NCBI RefSeq assembly: GCF_006439015.1 | Contig: NZ_RCZG01000005.1 | Coordinates: 124,001 to 188,000 of the forward strand | Direction of reading: 5' to 3' | DNA from: Mycolicibacterium hodleri | GTDB lineage: Bacteria > Actinomycetota > Actinomycetes > Mycobacteriales > Mycobacteriaceae | DNA: 64,000 nucleotides | Shown here: positions 25,433-34,176 of the stretch, piece by piece | Position numbering within the stretch: position 1 is the stretch's first letter | Layout of the letters: each line of letters opens with the position of its first letter | Position numbers and translations under genes: made by a program | The notes under the pieces: model-generated | Databases searched by the model: none | The model's input: the letters and a program-made list of their open reading frames with translations, nothing else | Told to the model about the DNA's origin: nothing

Positions 25433-25795
25433 GTGGATGCGAGTGCACGCCGAGAACGCGATGATCTGTTCTTCGAGGTTATCGACGATGCGCTGAACTC
25501 CCTGCCGGACAATCTGCGGGCGGCGATCAGCAATGTCGAGATCCTCGTCGAGGATGAGCCACCCGACGGCCAGCGGCTGCTCGGCCTGTACCAGGGTGTA
25601 CCGCTGCCGCGAAGGACCAGCGCGTACAGCGGAGCGCTTCCCGACAAGATCAGTATTTACGGCGGCCCGATCACGCGACTCGCTGCCGGTGACGGCGATC
25701 GACTGCGCCGCGAGGTCAGGCATGTCGTGCTGCACGAGATTGCCCACCACTTCGGGATAAGCGACGAGCGGTTGATCGAATTGGATCGCTACTGA
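25433..25795 (+). CDS. Zincin-like metallopeptidase family protein (minimal, PF06262 type)
   Basis: A 120-residue protein, GTG start at 25433. The motif HVVLHEIAHHFGISDERLIE contains HExxHH, a zinc-binding active site. Upstream ILVEDEPPDGQRLLGLYQGV and KISIYGGPITRLA are typical of this short family, which is common in actinobacteria. Peptidase activity is unproven in the family. It is divergent from the GNAT genes. Confidence 0.85.
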   Translation: MDASARRERDDLFFEVIDDALNSLPDNLRAAISNVEILVEDEPPDGQRLLGLYQGVPLPRRTSAYSGALPDKISIYGGPITRLAAGDGDRLRREVRHVVLHEIAHHFGISDERLIELDRY

Positions 25796-25906
25796 TCGTC
25801 GTGCACTCCCACCACTCGCATCGTGCGGAGCGGCCGTGATCGGTGACACGCGGCCGCAACAAGCCACCGCTACGTTTGGTGGAGACGTCCGTCGAGAGGA
25901 ATCGCC

Positions 25907-26467
25907 ATGAGCACGCAAACCCGCGCCACCTACCGCACGATGGCCGAGGGCACCGCGGAGGACTACGCCCTCATCGAGCGCGCGGAGGAGTCCAACAACG
26001 CTGGACTGGTGACCCGCGTCCTTGCCCTGGTGGAGGCTCTCGCCGAGGGGCAGCAGGCCTATCCGATCAGCCGGCTCGACCACTCGCTGCAGTCGGCGAC
26101 CCGGGCGTTCGAGGACCAACGACCGGACGAGTACGTCGTCGCAGCGCTCCTTCATGACATCGGTGACACGTTCGCGCCCCATGCTCATGGCGCGTTCGCG
26201 GCAGCGATCATCGCGCCCTACGTCTCGGAACGAGTCGCCTGGATGGTGAAGGTCCACCCTGAGTTCCAGCAGTACTACTACGCCCCGCACATGGGCGGCG
26301 TCCGGGACGCCCGGGAGAAGTATCGCGGCCACCCGTGGTTCGACGATTGCGTGGAATTCTGCGAACGATACGACCAGAACTGTTTTGATACGCAATTCGA
26401 GCACCGTCCGCTCGAGTTCTTCCGTCCGGTGGTCGAGCGGATTTTCGCCCGCGAGCCCTGGAGCTGA
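25907..26467 (+). CDS. HD-domain hydrolase (PhnZ-like)
   Basis: A 186-residue protein. Metal motifs: SRLDHSLQSATRA, then VVAALLHDIGDTFAPHAHGA, with later His residues (WMVKVHPEFQQYYY). The pattern resembles the small HD oxygenases or phosphohydrolases related to PhnZ. The tail RYDQNCFDTQFEHRPLEFFR is also family-like. The reaction is uncertain: either phosphate-ester hydrolysis or iron-dependent cleavage. Confidence 0.82.
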   Translation: MSTQTRATYRTMAEGTAEDYALIERAEESNNAGLVTRVLALVEALAEGQQAYPISRLDHSLQSATRAFEDQRPDEYVVAALLHDIGDTFAPHAHGAFAAAIIAPYVSERVAWMVKVHPEFQQYYYAPHMGGVRDAREKYRGHPWFDDCVEFCERYDQNCFDTQFEHRPLEFFRPVVERIFAREPWS

Positions 26468-26522
26468 CCGTTCGTCGGCACCCGCCATGATGTAGCTCGT
26501 GGCCAGGCGACGAGGAGCGCGG

Positions 26523-26951
26523 ATGAATCGGCCCAAGGTCGTACTCGTCGCGATTCTGTGCGCGTTGATCGTCGTAGTCGCCGGATGGGCGCTGCTACGG
26601 CCGAACCCCAGCCTTTCCGACCCCGCGTCGACGGTGGCCGGTGTCTCGACGTGCCGGCTATCCACACTGCCACCCCAGGTGGCCGTTACGGTGCGGCTCA
26701 TCCAGACCGACGGGCCGTTTCCCTTCCCCCGCACCGACGGAGTGGTCTTCGGCAATCGCGAGGGGCAGCTGCCGGAGCAGGCCAAGGGGTACTACCACGA
26801 ATACACCGTGATCACTCCGGGCGCCTCGAACAGATCGACCAGGCGCATCGTCACCGGTGGATCTCCGTTGACCGATCCCCCCCAATACTTCTACACCGGC
26901 GACCATTACGACTCATTCTGTGTGGTCCCGGACGTGAAGGCGCGAGGATGA
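26523..26951 (+). CDS. Membrane-anchored or secreted guanyl-specific ribonuclease (barnase/Sa type)
   Basis: A 142-residue protein, ATG at 26523 (GTG at 26499 is possible). Residues 5-24 form one hydrophobic segment (VVLVAILCALIVVVAGWALL). The rest is a clear RNase Sa domain: TCRLSTLPPQVAVTVRLIQ, DGPFPFPRTDGVVFGNREGQ, GYYHEYTVITPGASNRSTRR and YFYTGDHYDSF. Catalytic Glu93 (in YYHEYT), Arg104/Arg108 and His128 (in TGDHYDSF) are all present, so it should be active. The next gene is a barstar and overlaps by four bases, giving an RNase-inhibitor pair. Confidence 0.9.
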   Translation: MNRPKVVLVAILCALIVVVAGWALLRPNPSLSDPASTVAGVSTCRLSTLPPQVAVTVRLIQTDGPFPFPRTDGVVFGNREGQLPEQAKGYYHEYTVITPGASNRSTRRIVTGGSPLTDPPQYFYTGDHYDSFCVVPDVKARG

Positions 26952-27268
26952 CACCGCTGCACGACTCGGACCCGCCCGTCGTCTTTCGAATCGACGGTCG
27001 AAAGGTGAAGTCCGTCAAGGACTTCTATCGAGAGGTCGGGTTCGCCGTCAACGGCCCCGATGGATACTTCGGTCGCAATCTCGACGCGCTCGCCGATTGT
27101 CTGCGGGGCGGGTTCGGCACTCCGGAGAGTGGCCGGTTCGAATTCGAATGGGAGCAGAGCGCTGTGTCCCGGCGCCACCTGAAGGAGGTGTCGCGCGGTC
27201 GGCGCTCATTCGTCGATTCAGTGCAGGACGTCTTCGATGATGCGGGAGTCACGCTGACGCTGAGGTGA
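26948..27268 (+). CDS. Barstar-family ribonuclease inhibitor
   Basis: A 106-residue protein with ATG at 26948 overlapping the RNase stop (ATGA). Barstar features: FRIDGRKVKSVKDFYREVGF, GYFGRNLDALADCLRGGFGT (the GRNLDAL-D-L helix), EFEWEQSAV and FVDSVQDVFDDAGVTLTLR. Barstars bind the RNase active site in the cytosol before export. Order and overlap support coupled expression. Intact. Confidence 0.9.
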   Translation: MTPLHDSDPPVVFRIDGRKVKSVKDFYREVGFAVNGPDGYFGRNLDALADCLRGGFGTPESGRFEFEWEQSAVSRRHLKEVSRGRRSFVDSVQDVFDDAGVTLTLR

Positions 27269-27307
27269 GCGACGTTCGTTCAGTTCCCCCGCTGTAGCGT
27301 GGCGAGC

Positions 27308-27946
27308 GTGAACCGATCTCGCACGTCTGCCTCCTTTGCATTCGTGGCCTGTGCCACGCCGCTCGTCATGATGCTTGCCGCGTGCGGCTCCGACGCGGAC
27401 GCCGAACCTGGACGGTCGTCCTCTACGCAGGCGAGTAGCTCGTCCGTGGTCGCCGAGCCGAGCCAGTCCGCCGCGGCCGAGGTCGCGTCGTGCCCGACGG
27501 CTCAGCCGGTCGGCGGGGGCACGCCCGAGTGGACACTGCCCGGGGCCACCGGCAGCATCGCGGTGACCGGTTCGACCGATGCAGCTGCGCCCGAGGTCAA
27601 GGTCGACGGGCCGTTCACCGTCGCCGAGACCCAGGTGCACACCCTGGAGGCTGGCAGCGGACCGGTTGTCGCGGACACGGCGACGGTCTCCGTCTGCTAC
27701 ATGGGCGTCAACGGACGCGACGGCACCGTGTTCGACAGCAGCTACGAACGGGGCGAGCCTGCTGAGTTCCCGCTCGACGGGGTAGTGCCGGGCTTCCAGA
27801 AGGCCATCGCCGGACAGAACGTCGGGTCGACGGTCGCCGTCGCGATGGCCCCGGCCGACGGATACCCCGAAGGTCAGCCGAGCGCCGGAATTCAGAAGGG
27901 TGACTCGCTCATCTTCGCCATCAAGATCCTCGGCGTCACTGGCTGA
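27308..27946 (+). CDS. FKBP-type peptidyl-prolyl isomerase, lipoprotein
   Basis: A 212-residue protein, GTG at 27308 (GTG at 27299 also possible). Lipobox LVMMLAACGSD puts the lipid on Cys near residue 23. A Ser/Ala linker follows, then the FKBP domain: VSVCYMGVNGRDGTVFDSSY, GEPAEFPLDGVVPGFQKAIA, GQNVGSTVAVAMAPADGY and KGDSLIFAIKILGV. It would speed proline isomerisation of exported proteins at the outer face of the membrane. Confidence 0.9.
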   Translation: MNRSRTSASFAFVACATPLVMMLAACGSDADAEPGRSSSTQASSSSVVAEPSQSAAAEVASCPTAQPVGGGTPEWTLPGATGSIAVTGSTDAAAPEVKVDGPFTVAETQVHTLEAGSGPVVADTATVSVCYMGVNGRDGTVFDSSYERGEPAEFPLDGVVPGFQKAIAGQNVGSTVAVAMAPADGYPEGQPSAGIQKGDSLIFAIKILGVTG

Positions 27947-27987
27947 GTTTTCGCCGGCTGGCCGGTCAATCAATCACTGCGGCAAGC

Positions 27988-28593
27988 TCATTCGATGCCA
28001 TCGAGCAATTGGCCAAGAACGTGTTCGTAGGGACGGTGGAAGTCCCCCGCGGCAGTCGGCGCTTCGGTGTGCACGACGAATGCCTGCACGTCCATGCCCA
28101 TGAAGCCGCCGAGAATGGTGAACAGCGGCCCGAGGACGAAGTCGGCACGTTGATCGGAGCCGGTCGGTGTCGCGCGCGCCGACACGACGGTCACCGGCTT
28201 CGATAGCAGCGGTGCGACTCCCTCGTCGGCCGGCGAGGTGGCGCCGATGACGTGTACGTAGTCGAGCCACGCCTTCAGGGTCGACGGCATCGAGAAGTTG
28301 TACATCGGCGCGCCGATCACGACGTGTTCGGCGCCGGACAGTTCGCTGATCAGTTCATCCTGAAGGCGGGTCGCCTCGACAGTCGGGTCGACGCCATCGT
28401 CGGGCCTCCGCGGCGGGGTGAAGTGCAACGTGTTGGTGGGCAGGTGCGGTAAGGGGCTGGTGTGAAGGTCTCGCCGACGAATCTCGCGCTCAGGACCCAT
28501 GGCAACCCAGCGCTGCGCGAATTCAGCGGTGAGTCGACGCGAGGTCGACGAGGTGAGGTTGGCGGACGAATCGAGCTGCAGGAGGTAGGCCAC
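27988..28593 (-). CDS. FMN-dependent NADH-azoreductase / quinone reductase
   Basis: A 201-residue protein, GTG at 28593 (VAYLLQLDSSANLTSSTSRR), the usual start of flavodoxin-fold NAD(P)H reductases. Other marks: ELSGAEHVVIGAPMYNFSMP (FMN phosphate loop and APMYNFSMP), STLKAWLDYVHVIG and TVVSARATPTGSD. The family reduces quinones and azo dyes with NADH. It is convergent with the FKBP gene. Confidence 0.88.
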   Translation of the reverse strand: MAYLLQLDSSANLTSSTSRRLTAEFAQRWVAMGPEREIRRRDLHTSPLPHLPTNTLHFTPPRRPDDGVDPTVEATRLQDELISELSGAEHVVIGAPMYNFSMPSTLKAWLDYVHVIGATSPADEGVAPLLSKPVTVVSARATPTGSDQRADFVLGPLFTILGGFMGMDVQAFVVHTEAPTAAGDFHRPYEHVLGQLLDGIE

Positions 28594-28638
28594 GGCAGGT
28601 AGTTTGTCGCACGATCGAACCGAGTTAACCTGTCCCCC

Positions 28639-28902
28639 ATGAGCGACCCGCGAGTGCCTGGTGGCGTGGTGCATGAATTACCCGCCGACCTGCGGCAGAC
28701 GCTGATCGCCGACGACTCGGTGCTCGAGGCCTGGAACGACATCACCCCGTTGGCGCGCAACGAGTTCATCTGCTGGGTGGAGGACGCCAAGCAGGACAAA
28801 ACCCGAGAACGCCGCATCCGCCGGACGCGAGAGGAACTCGAGGAGGGCAAGCGCAGGCCGTGCTGCTGGCCGGGTTGCAAGCACCGCGACAAGACGGGCT
28901 GA
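28639..28902 (+). CDS. YdeI/OmpD-associated-like small protein
   Basis: An 87-residue protein. VHELPADLRQTLIADDSVLE, WNDITPLARNEFICWVEDA and the basic helix QDKTRERRIRRTREELEEGK match the C-terminal domain of the YdeI/OmpD-associated family (L-PLARNE-I-WVE-AK----R-RRI---E-L--G---P). The tail has CCWPGCKHR. Function unknown. Confidence 0.78.
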   Translation: MSDPRVPGGVVHELPADLRQTLIADDSVLEAWNDITPLARNEFICWVEDAKQDKTRERRIRRTREELEEGKRRPCCWPGCKHRDKTG

Positions 28903-28906
28903 ACTG

Positions 28907-29476
28907 CTACCCCGGGGGCAGGATCGGCGGCGCGGCGGGGTCCGCAGGCGCGGGTGCGGTGTACCCCGGCGGCGGCGGTCCGTTCAGCGGGTAGTACCCG
29001 GGCGGCAAGGCCGGCCCACCGGTATTCGGAGGTGCCTGCGTCGACGCGGTGTTGGATTCGGGGTAGTTCAACGACACGAACCCGGGCGGCAGCGGCGGCG
29101 GAGGGCCTGCACCGGGAGGAGGCGGGGCCCCTTCCGGCATCCCATCGGGCGAACCTAGGAAGCCGTAGGGGTCCTGAGCTTGATGCCACGCATCCTTAAT
29201 GAAGCCCAATGGGCCCGACCCCGAGCCGTACTGTTGGTTGGCGACCTGTGGAACCACGGGCGCGCCGATGGGCGGCGGCGCAGGCGGAGCGTCTCCCCCT
29301 GCGACGACCTGCTGTTCCGGCGCGGGCGCTCCGGGAGCCCCCGGTAGCGGCAGGTAGGGCGCCTCCGGATCGGCGGCGGCCTGACCGGCCATGGCGAGTG
29401 CACCGCCGGTGATCATCACGCTCGCAAATGCGATCTTCGCGGTGTTGACGGCTATGGCGCGTCGTCCTTCAGTCAT
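28907..29476 (-). CDS. Proline-rich exported protein
   Basis: A 189-residue protein, ATG at 29476 chosen because the signal peptide (VNTAKIAFASVMITGGALAM then AGQAAADP) starts there; the open frame extends to 29626. The mature part is mostly Pro/Gly/Ala (PYLPLPGAPGAPAPEQQVV, PPPPGAGPPPPLPPGF) with one less repetitive stretch (GPLGFIKDAWHQAQDPYGFL). Typical of mycobacterial wall-facing exported proteins. Function unknown. Confidence 0.75.
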   Translation of the reverse strand: MTEGRRAIAVNTAKIAFASVMITGGALAMAGQAAADPEAPYLPLPGAPGAPAPEQQVVAGGDAPPAPPPIGAPVVPQVANQQYGSGSGPLGFIKDAWHQAQDPYGFLGSPDGMPEGAPPPPGAGPPPPLPPGFVSLNYPESNTASTQAPPNTGGPALPPGYYPLNGPPPPGYTAPAPADPAAPPILPPG

Positions 29477-29561
29477 GAAACCGTGGTGTCCTCTCTGGTG
29501 GCGCAGGGTCATCGTCGCACAGATCCACCTCGCGCGACCCGACATCGTTGCTGGGATTGCC

Positions 29562-29939
29562 TCAGCCCTGGGTCGCACGCCACTTGTCCAGCGCCCGACG
29601 GTCCCGCTTGGTCGGGCGACCGGCACCTCTGTCGCGGAAGGCCACCGGGATCGAAACGGTCGGGGGCGGCGCGGGTGTGCGATCGAGGAAGCAGGTCACG
29701 GCATCGGCGGCGCCTACTCTCTTCTGGATGACCCGCACCACCTCGACGATCCGGGTCGTCTCCCCCACCCGTGCCCGGACCTCGTCCCCGGGCGACACGG
29801 TGGTCGACGGTTTCGCCGGCCGATCGTTGATCCGCACGTGGCCGCCCCGGCAGGCTGCGGCGGCGTCCGGCCGGGTCTTCGTCAGGCGGACCGCCCACAG
29901 CCATCGGTCCACCCGCATCGACTCCATGCCGTCCATCAT
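29562..29939 (-). CDS. S4-domain RNA-binding protein (HslR/RqcP type)
   Basis: A 125-residue protein, ATG at 29939 overlapping the upstream MBL stop. The S4 domain MRVDRWLWAVRLTKTRPDAA with GGHVRINDRPAKPSTTVSPG is clear; the C-terminus FRDRGAGRPTKRDRRALDKW is the basic tail of the Hsp15/HslR group. Such proteins bind 50S ribosomes with stalled peptidyl-tRNA. The overlap suggests co-translation with the metallohydrolase gene. Confidence 0.88.
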   Translation of the reverse strand: MMDGMESMRVDRWLWAVRLTKTRPDAAAACRGGHVRINDRPAKPSTTVSPGDEVRARVGETTRIVEVVRVIQKRVGAADAVTCFLDRTPAPPPTVSIPVAFRDRGAGRPTKRDRRALDKWRATQG

Positions 29940-30658
29940 GACGTGGGTTCCGAGGTCGAGCGTCTGGCCAGCCAATCGCGCTGTGCGCGCACGAAGTCGG
30001 AGTCCACGACGGCGCCGTGGCCCGGCACGTATACCGCGTCGGGCCCTCCGAGACGCAGTACCTCGTCCAGTGCGCGGGGCCATGCGGGCACGTCGGAGTC
30101 GTCACTGATTGCGGGGTCGGCCGACTCCTCGACGAGGTCTCCGCAGAACACCACGGTGCGCTGCGTCGGCCTCGTCGGCGGGACGACGACGATCAGGTCG
30201 TGGTCGGTGTGACCCGGGCCCGGGTGTCTGACGTGAATCACTCGGTCGCCGAGGTCGACGTCGACGTGCACCAGCAGCTGGTTCGGCAGCCGCACCGCGG
30301 CGATCGCTCGCTCCAGTTCGGTCGGGTCGGCCCCGTAGCCGATGGCGTGGGCGCGAACCGCGTCCAACCCGGTCGTCAATGCGTCGCCGACGGCCGGTGC
30401 GCCATAGAGTTCGGCATCTCCGAAACCGGCCGATCCGAGAATGTGGTCGAAGTGATCGTGGGTCATCACGAGGTGGGTGACGGCTCCCCCGGTGAGGGTC
30501 TTGACGTCCTCAGCGATCGATTTTGCCTCGAGAAGTGTTGTGCCGCAATCCACTAACAGGTTGCCTCGGCGACCATGGATCAGACCGACGGTGACGTCGA
30601 GGAACGGTAGACGGCATCGGTACACGCCGTCGGTCGGTGTCTCCCACGCGTAGTGCAC
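29936..30658 (-). CDS. MBL-fold metallohydrolase
   Basis: A 240-residue protein. Metal-binding motif HLVMTHDHFDHILGSAGFGD (HxHxDH), further ligands in RHPGPGHTDHDLIVVVP and FCGDLVEESADP, and the last His in YVPGHGAVVD. The fold is complete. Substrate unknown; lactonase, glyoxalase II-like or other thioester hydrolase activity is possible. It overlaps the S4 gene by four bases. Confidence 0.88.
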   Translation of the reverse strand: MHYAWETPTDGVYRCRLPFLDVTVGLIHGRRGNLLVDCGTTLLEAKSIAEDVKTLTGGAVTHLVMTHDHFDHILGSAGFGDAELYGAPAVGDALTTGLDAVRAHAIGYGADPTELERAIAAVRLPNQLLVHVDVDLGDRVIHVRHPGPGHTDHDLIVVVPPTRPTQRTVVFCGDLVEESADPAISDDSDVPAWPRALDEVLRLGGPDAVYVPGHGAVVDSDFVRAQRDWLARRSTSEPTS

Positions 30659-30724
30659 CCGACCAAGGTAGCCGTCGTGCCGCTCAATTGGCCGACGTTG
30701 GAAACGGATTCGTGGTCGAGATGT

Positions 30725-31732
30725 TCAGAGGCGCGCGAAGCAGGCGTTTTCGTCTTCCTGCGGAATCGACGCGTTCTGAGTCGAGAACTTCCCGACGACA
30801 CCCGTGGCGGTGACCACGACGCTGTCGGCGTGAATGCCGAGCGGGTATTGCGCGTTCAGCTTCGCGGTGAGCCCATCGAGTGCCGCCTGTACGGTGTCCT
30901 TCTCGAGCTGGCCTGCGACAGTCACGACCTGCAGGGCGAGATCGCCGCCGTTCACCACCGGTTTCGCCGTGACGGTGATGTCGCCGGCCTCCATGTTGAG
31001 CGTGCCCGCCGCTGGGTCCGTCGTCACCCCGGTGACCAGGCTGCCGACTCCGGGAAGGTTGTCGGCGACGGTGTCCTTGATACCCGCCGCCGTCCACGTC
31101 AATGTGGCCTCGAGAGCACCGATGGTTCCCTTCGAATCCGGTGAACCGTGCAACCGCACGTCCGATACGGACACGTCGGCCTGCATTCCCTTGGCGTCTT
31201 GGACCTGATTGCCGTCGGTCGACACCGAGATGTTGGTGTAGTGACCGGTGACGTGCTGCCAGAGGAAGGGCGGGTTGACGCCGAACGACACCGTCGCTCC
31301 GTCCTTCACGACGCACTCGGCGACCTCGACGAGAATGCCGTCCACCCGGTGCCGTGCGTACAGCTCGCCGCCGGCGAGCCCTCCGACGACGACCGCCACG
31401 GCGATGATCGCGATGAGGGAAAGCGACAGCGGATCCCGCCACCACGAAGGGCGTTTGGCCTTGACCGGGGGTTGCGGCTCCCGATCCGACCGTGCAGGCC
31501 CTCCGATGGTGAGTGGCCGTGGCGGGATCTCGATCCGCTCGGTGGGGACGGCATCGCTCGGGGGACGGATCCGCTCCGTGGGCACGGCGTCACTCGGAGG
31601 CTGTCGCGAGCGAAACTGTTGCGTCGGAGGTTCAGGTCTTTCGGGGCGCGGAAGCCGCCGTGTCGGAGCATCCGGTCGGAACGGCTCGCGCCGCTCGCCC
31701 GGACGCCGGGGACCCTGCGGCGGTGTGGTCAC
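30725..31732 (-). CDS. LmeA-like DUF2993 lipid-binding membrane protein
   Basis: A 335-residue protein. The first ~115 residues are Pro/Arg-rich and cytosolic, with an 11-residue unit (PPSDAVPTERI) present twice. One membrane helix follows (LSLSLIAIIAVAVVVGGLAG), then the DUF2993 domain: CVVKDGATVSFGVNPPFLWQ, VTGHYTNISVSTDGNQVQDA, ALEATLTWTAAGI and VTVAGQLEKDTVQAALDGL. LmeA of mycobacteria is a phospholipid-binding envelope protein in lipomannan maturation; this is a paralogue with a long cytosolic tail. Precise role unknown. Confidence 0.85.
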   Translation of the reverse strand: MTTPPQGPRRPGERREPFRPDAPTRRLPRPERPEPPTQQFRSRQPPSDAVPTERIRPPSDAVPTERIEIPPRPLTIGGPARSDREPQPPVKAKRPSWWRDPLSLSLIAIIAVAVVVGGLAGGELYARHRVDGILVEVAECVVKDGATVSFGVNPPFLWQHVTGHYTNISVSTDGNQVQDAKGMQADVSVSDVRLHGSPDSKGTIGALEATLTWTAAGIKDTVADNLPGVGSLVTGVTTDPAAGTLNMEAGDITVTAKPVVNGGDLALQVVTVAGQLEKDTVQAALDGLTAKLNAQYPLGIHADSVVVTATGVVGKFSTQNASIPQEDENACFARL

Positions 31733-31773
31733 CCCAACGATTGTGCCTCAACGGCGCAACGCCACGCCCCGAC

Positions 31774-32940
31774 TTACGTTCGCGGTTCGAGGGAGATCAC
31801 GCTGATGTCCGGCGGCGCACCGATGCGCACCGGCGGGCCCCAGAATCCTGCGCCCCGTGTGACGTAGAGCTGGGTGTCGTTCACCGCGGACAGTCCGGCG
31901 AGCGACGGCTGCACCGCGCGGACGACGTAGTGAAAGGGCCACATCTGGCCGCCGTGGGTGTGCCCCGACAGCTGCAGATCCACTCCGCGTGCTGACGCCT
32001 GAGCCACCTGCACCGGCTGGTGAGCGAGCAGGACCGTTGGCCGCGACGGGTCACGTCCGGACAGGGCGCGGTCGAAGTCGGGTGGATCGGACTTCGAGGC
32101 GCCCGCCACGTCGTTGACCCCGGCGAGGTCGAACGCCGCGGCGTCGCGGCGAATCACCGTGTTCTCGTTGCGCAGCGGATGCACGCCGAGCCTCTCGAGC
32201 TCGCGTAGCCAGGAGGTCGGATCGTCGACGAAGTACTCGTGGTTGCCGGTAACGAAGAACGATCCTTCTCGGGACTCCAAGTCTCGCAACGGCTCCGCGG
32301 CGGGACCGAGCTCCTCGACTGTGCCGTCCACCAGGTCGCCCACGATCGCAACCAGGTCGGGCTCGGTCTCGTTGATCATCCGGACGATCCGTTCGGTGTG
32401 CGCCCGGCCTGCCAGCGGACCCAGGTGGATGTCGGACACCACGGCGATCCGAAAGCCGTTGAAGCTCGGATCGAGTCGGCGCAGGGCCACCGGCACGCGA
32501 ATCACGTTCGGTGGACCAATCGCGTTGCCGAGGCCGACTCCCACCAGGCCCACCGACGCTGCTCCCGCCGCGACCGCACCGGTGCGCGCGAGGAACAGTC
32601 GCCGGTTCACGACCGTGTCGACGGCGTCGGTTTCCGCTGTCGGCGTCGGTTTCGGCCAGCGTTGCAACACCCATCGGATCGGCTCGAGCACCAGCAGCGT
32701 CAGCAACAGATACGCGACAAGGGCGAACCAGAGGTAGCCCGGCCAGGCGAACCAGCCCGACGAGTCGACCCCGACGGCCCTCGGCAGGATCAGCGCCGCG
32801 ATGAGAAGCGCCGCGAAGACGATGAACACGCCCGTGAGCACCCATCGCGTGCGTCGGGTCCGAGTCGTGTCCTTGATCAGCCGCTTCCAGAGATACACGT
32901 GAATGAGCCCGAGGATCGAACACAGGATGACGATGAACAT
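31774..32940 (-). CDS. Membrane metallophosphoesterase
   Basis: A 388-residue protein. Three or four N-terminal membrane helices (FIVILCSILGLIHVYLW, WVLTGVFIVFAALLIAALIL, LWFALVAYLLLTLLVLEPIR) precede an Arg-rich twin-arginine-like region (NRRLFLARTGAVAAGAASVG). The phosphoesterase motifs are intact: VVSDIHLGPLAGRAHTER, VAIVGDLVDG, FFVTGNHEYF and QLSGHTHGGQMWPFHYV. It should hydrolyse a phosphodiester or phospholipid at the outer membrane face with two metals. Substrate unknown. Confidence 0.9.
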   Translation of the reverse strand: MFIVILCSILGLIHVYLWKRLIKDTTRTRRTRWVLTGVFIVFAALLIAALILPRAVGVDSSGWFAWPGYLWFALVAYLLLTLLVLEPIRWVLQRWPKPTPTAETDAVDTVVNRRLFLARTGAVAAGAASVGLVGVGLGNAIGPPNVIRVPVALRRLDPSFNGFRIAVVSDIHLGPLAGRAHTERIVRMINETEPDLVAIVGDLVDGTVEELGPAAEPLRDLESREGSFFVTGNHEYFVDDPTSWLRELERLGVHPLRNENTVIRRDAAAFDLAGVNDVAGASKSDPPDFDRALSGRDPSRPTVLLAHQPVQVAQASARGVDLQLSGHTHGGQMWPFHYVVRAVQPSLAGLSAVNDTQLYVTRGAGFWGPPVRIGAPPDISVISLEPRT

Positions 32941-32944
32941 GTCG

Positions 32945-33709
32945 TCAGCGGACCCGCACGCTCAGGCACGTGACGCAGCCCTCGAGCTTCTCGTATTCCG
33001 AGATGTCCACGCGCTCCAGTCGGTAATCGCGGTCGGCCAACAACGCTGCCGTCTGGGGGGCGGCGGAGCTCATCAGCAGCAGGTCGTCGGCGAGGATGAC
33101 CACGTGAGCGCCCGGTTCCTCGGGTACTGCGAGGAACGACGGGAACAGTCCCGGATCGTCCACGACGGGCTCGTATCCGATCACGGTGCCGTCGGGCAGT
33201 GCCGTGACCGCGCTCTTCAAGTGCAGCGCCCTGGTGAGCGGAACGGCCGCGACCGTGTATCCCCGGGGAGCGAGGATCCGGGCCAGTTGCTCGATGGCCG
33301 ACGCGCTGGTGGTGCCGCTGAGGCCGACGTAGACGCGGGATCCAACTTTGAGCACGTCACCGCCGTCCAGAGTCCCCTCGGTGATGGTCGTCGACTCCAT
33401 TCCCAACTCGTCGATCGTTCGTCGAACCGCCACGATTTCCGGATTGCGAACTGGCTGACGCGGATTCGTGATGACCGCGAGGTCGCCGAACATCACCACC
33501 GTGTCCTCGACGAACACGCAGTCCGGCATGGTGTCGTCGCCGTCGATCGTCACGGTGGGCCACCCGCTGCGGTGCAGCGCGGCGAGGTAGCCGTCCCATT
33601 GCCGCTTGGCCAGCTCGACGTCCAGTGGCTGTCGTTCGATGAAGGTCACGATGCCGTCGGCCAGTGTCTCAGCCGGCCGACGGACTAGTGCGTACGGACC
33701 ATCGGGCAT
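32945..33709 (-). CDS. Dimethylarginine dimethylaminohydrolase (DDAH)-like
   Basis: A 254-residue protein; ATG at 33709 (MPDGPYALVRRP) picked over the longer frame to 33787. Guanidino-modifying fold with catalytic motifs: TMPDCVFVEDTVVMF (acidic residue), GTLDGGDVLKVGSRVYVGLS, ALHLKSAVTALPDG (His) and EGCVTCLSVRVR (nucleophile Cys at the end). DDAH turns methylated arginine into citrulline and methylamine. Related arginine deiminases are longer, so DDAH is preferred. Confidence 0.88.
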   Translation of the reverse strand: MPDGPYALVRRPAETLADGIVTFIERQPLDVELAKRQWDGYLAALHRSGWPTVTIDGDDTMPDCVFVEDTVVMFGDLAVITNPRQPVRNPEIVAVRRTIDELGMESTTITEGTLDGGDVLKVGSRVYVGLSGTTSASAIEQLARILAPRGYTVAAVPLTRALHLKSAVTALPDGTVIGYEPVVDDPGLFPSFLAVPEEPGAHVVILADDLLLMSSAAPQTAALLADRDYRLERVDISEYEKLEGCVTCLSVRVR

Positions 33710-33741
33710 GCAGCCATCGTCCACACCGGGAACCCGGGGCG

Positions 33742-34176
33742 TCAACCGAGCAGGTGCGCGGCGAGCTGATCGGCGGTGGCGGTCCACCCGTTCTGGTGAT
33801 CGTCGAGAGCCTCGGGTGGCAGCAACGAGTGCTCGATGGACATCAGCGTCTGATCATCACCGATCGGTTCGAAGACGACGTTGACAATGCTGACCGTCGT
33901 CGGGTCCTGCCAGCCCGAGTGGCTCCATGTGAAGCGCAACAGATGTGGCCGATCGATGGCGAGGAAGTGTCCGACGAGCAGCACCAGGTGCCCCGAATCA
34001 TCGACGTCGAATCGCACCGTGCCTCCGACGCGGGGTTCTACGTCGACGGTGACACATCGTGCGGGGCGAGGACACATCCAGTCCGCCAACGACTCTGGGT
34101 CGAGCCATTCGTCGAAGACCACGTCGGGAGTCGCGGGCATGATGCGCTGGACGCGGGCGGTGGTGCCATCCCTCAT
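33742..34176 (-). CDS. SRPBCC / AHSA1-domain protein
   Basis: A 144-residue protein, ATG at 34176 overlapping the ArsR stop. Features: RVQRIMPATPDVVFDEWLDP, ESLADWMCPRPARCVTVDVE, VGGTVRFDVDDSG, LLRFTWSHSGWQDPTTVSIV and the tail LDDHQNGWTATADQLAAHL. The family is a hydrophobic-pocket fold often partnered with an ArsR regulator, as here. Ligand unknown. Confidence 0.88.
   Translation of the reverse strand: MRDGTTARVQRIMPATPDVVFDEWLDPESLADWMCPRPARCVTVDVEPRVGGTVRFDVDDSGHLVLLVGHFLAIDRPHLLRFTWSHSGWQDPTTVSIVNVVFEPIGDDQTLMSIEHSLLPPEALDDHQNGWTATADQLAAHLLG

Noticed and set aside
25139..26785. 548-residue minus-strand open frame
   Set aside because: It is antisense to the zincin, HD-domain and RNase genes, which have clear motifs; only its last ~65 residues (truncated GNAT) look real.
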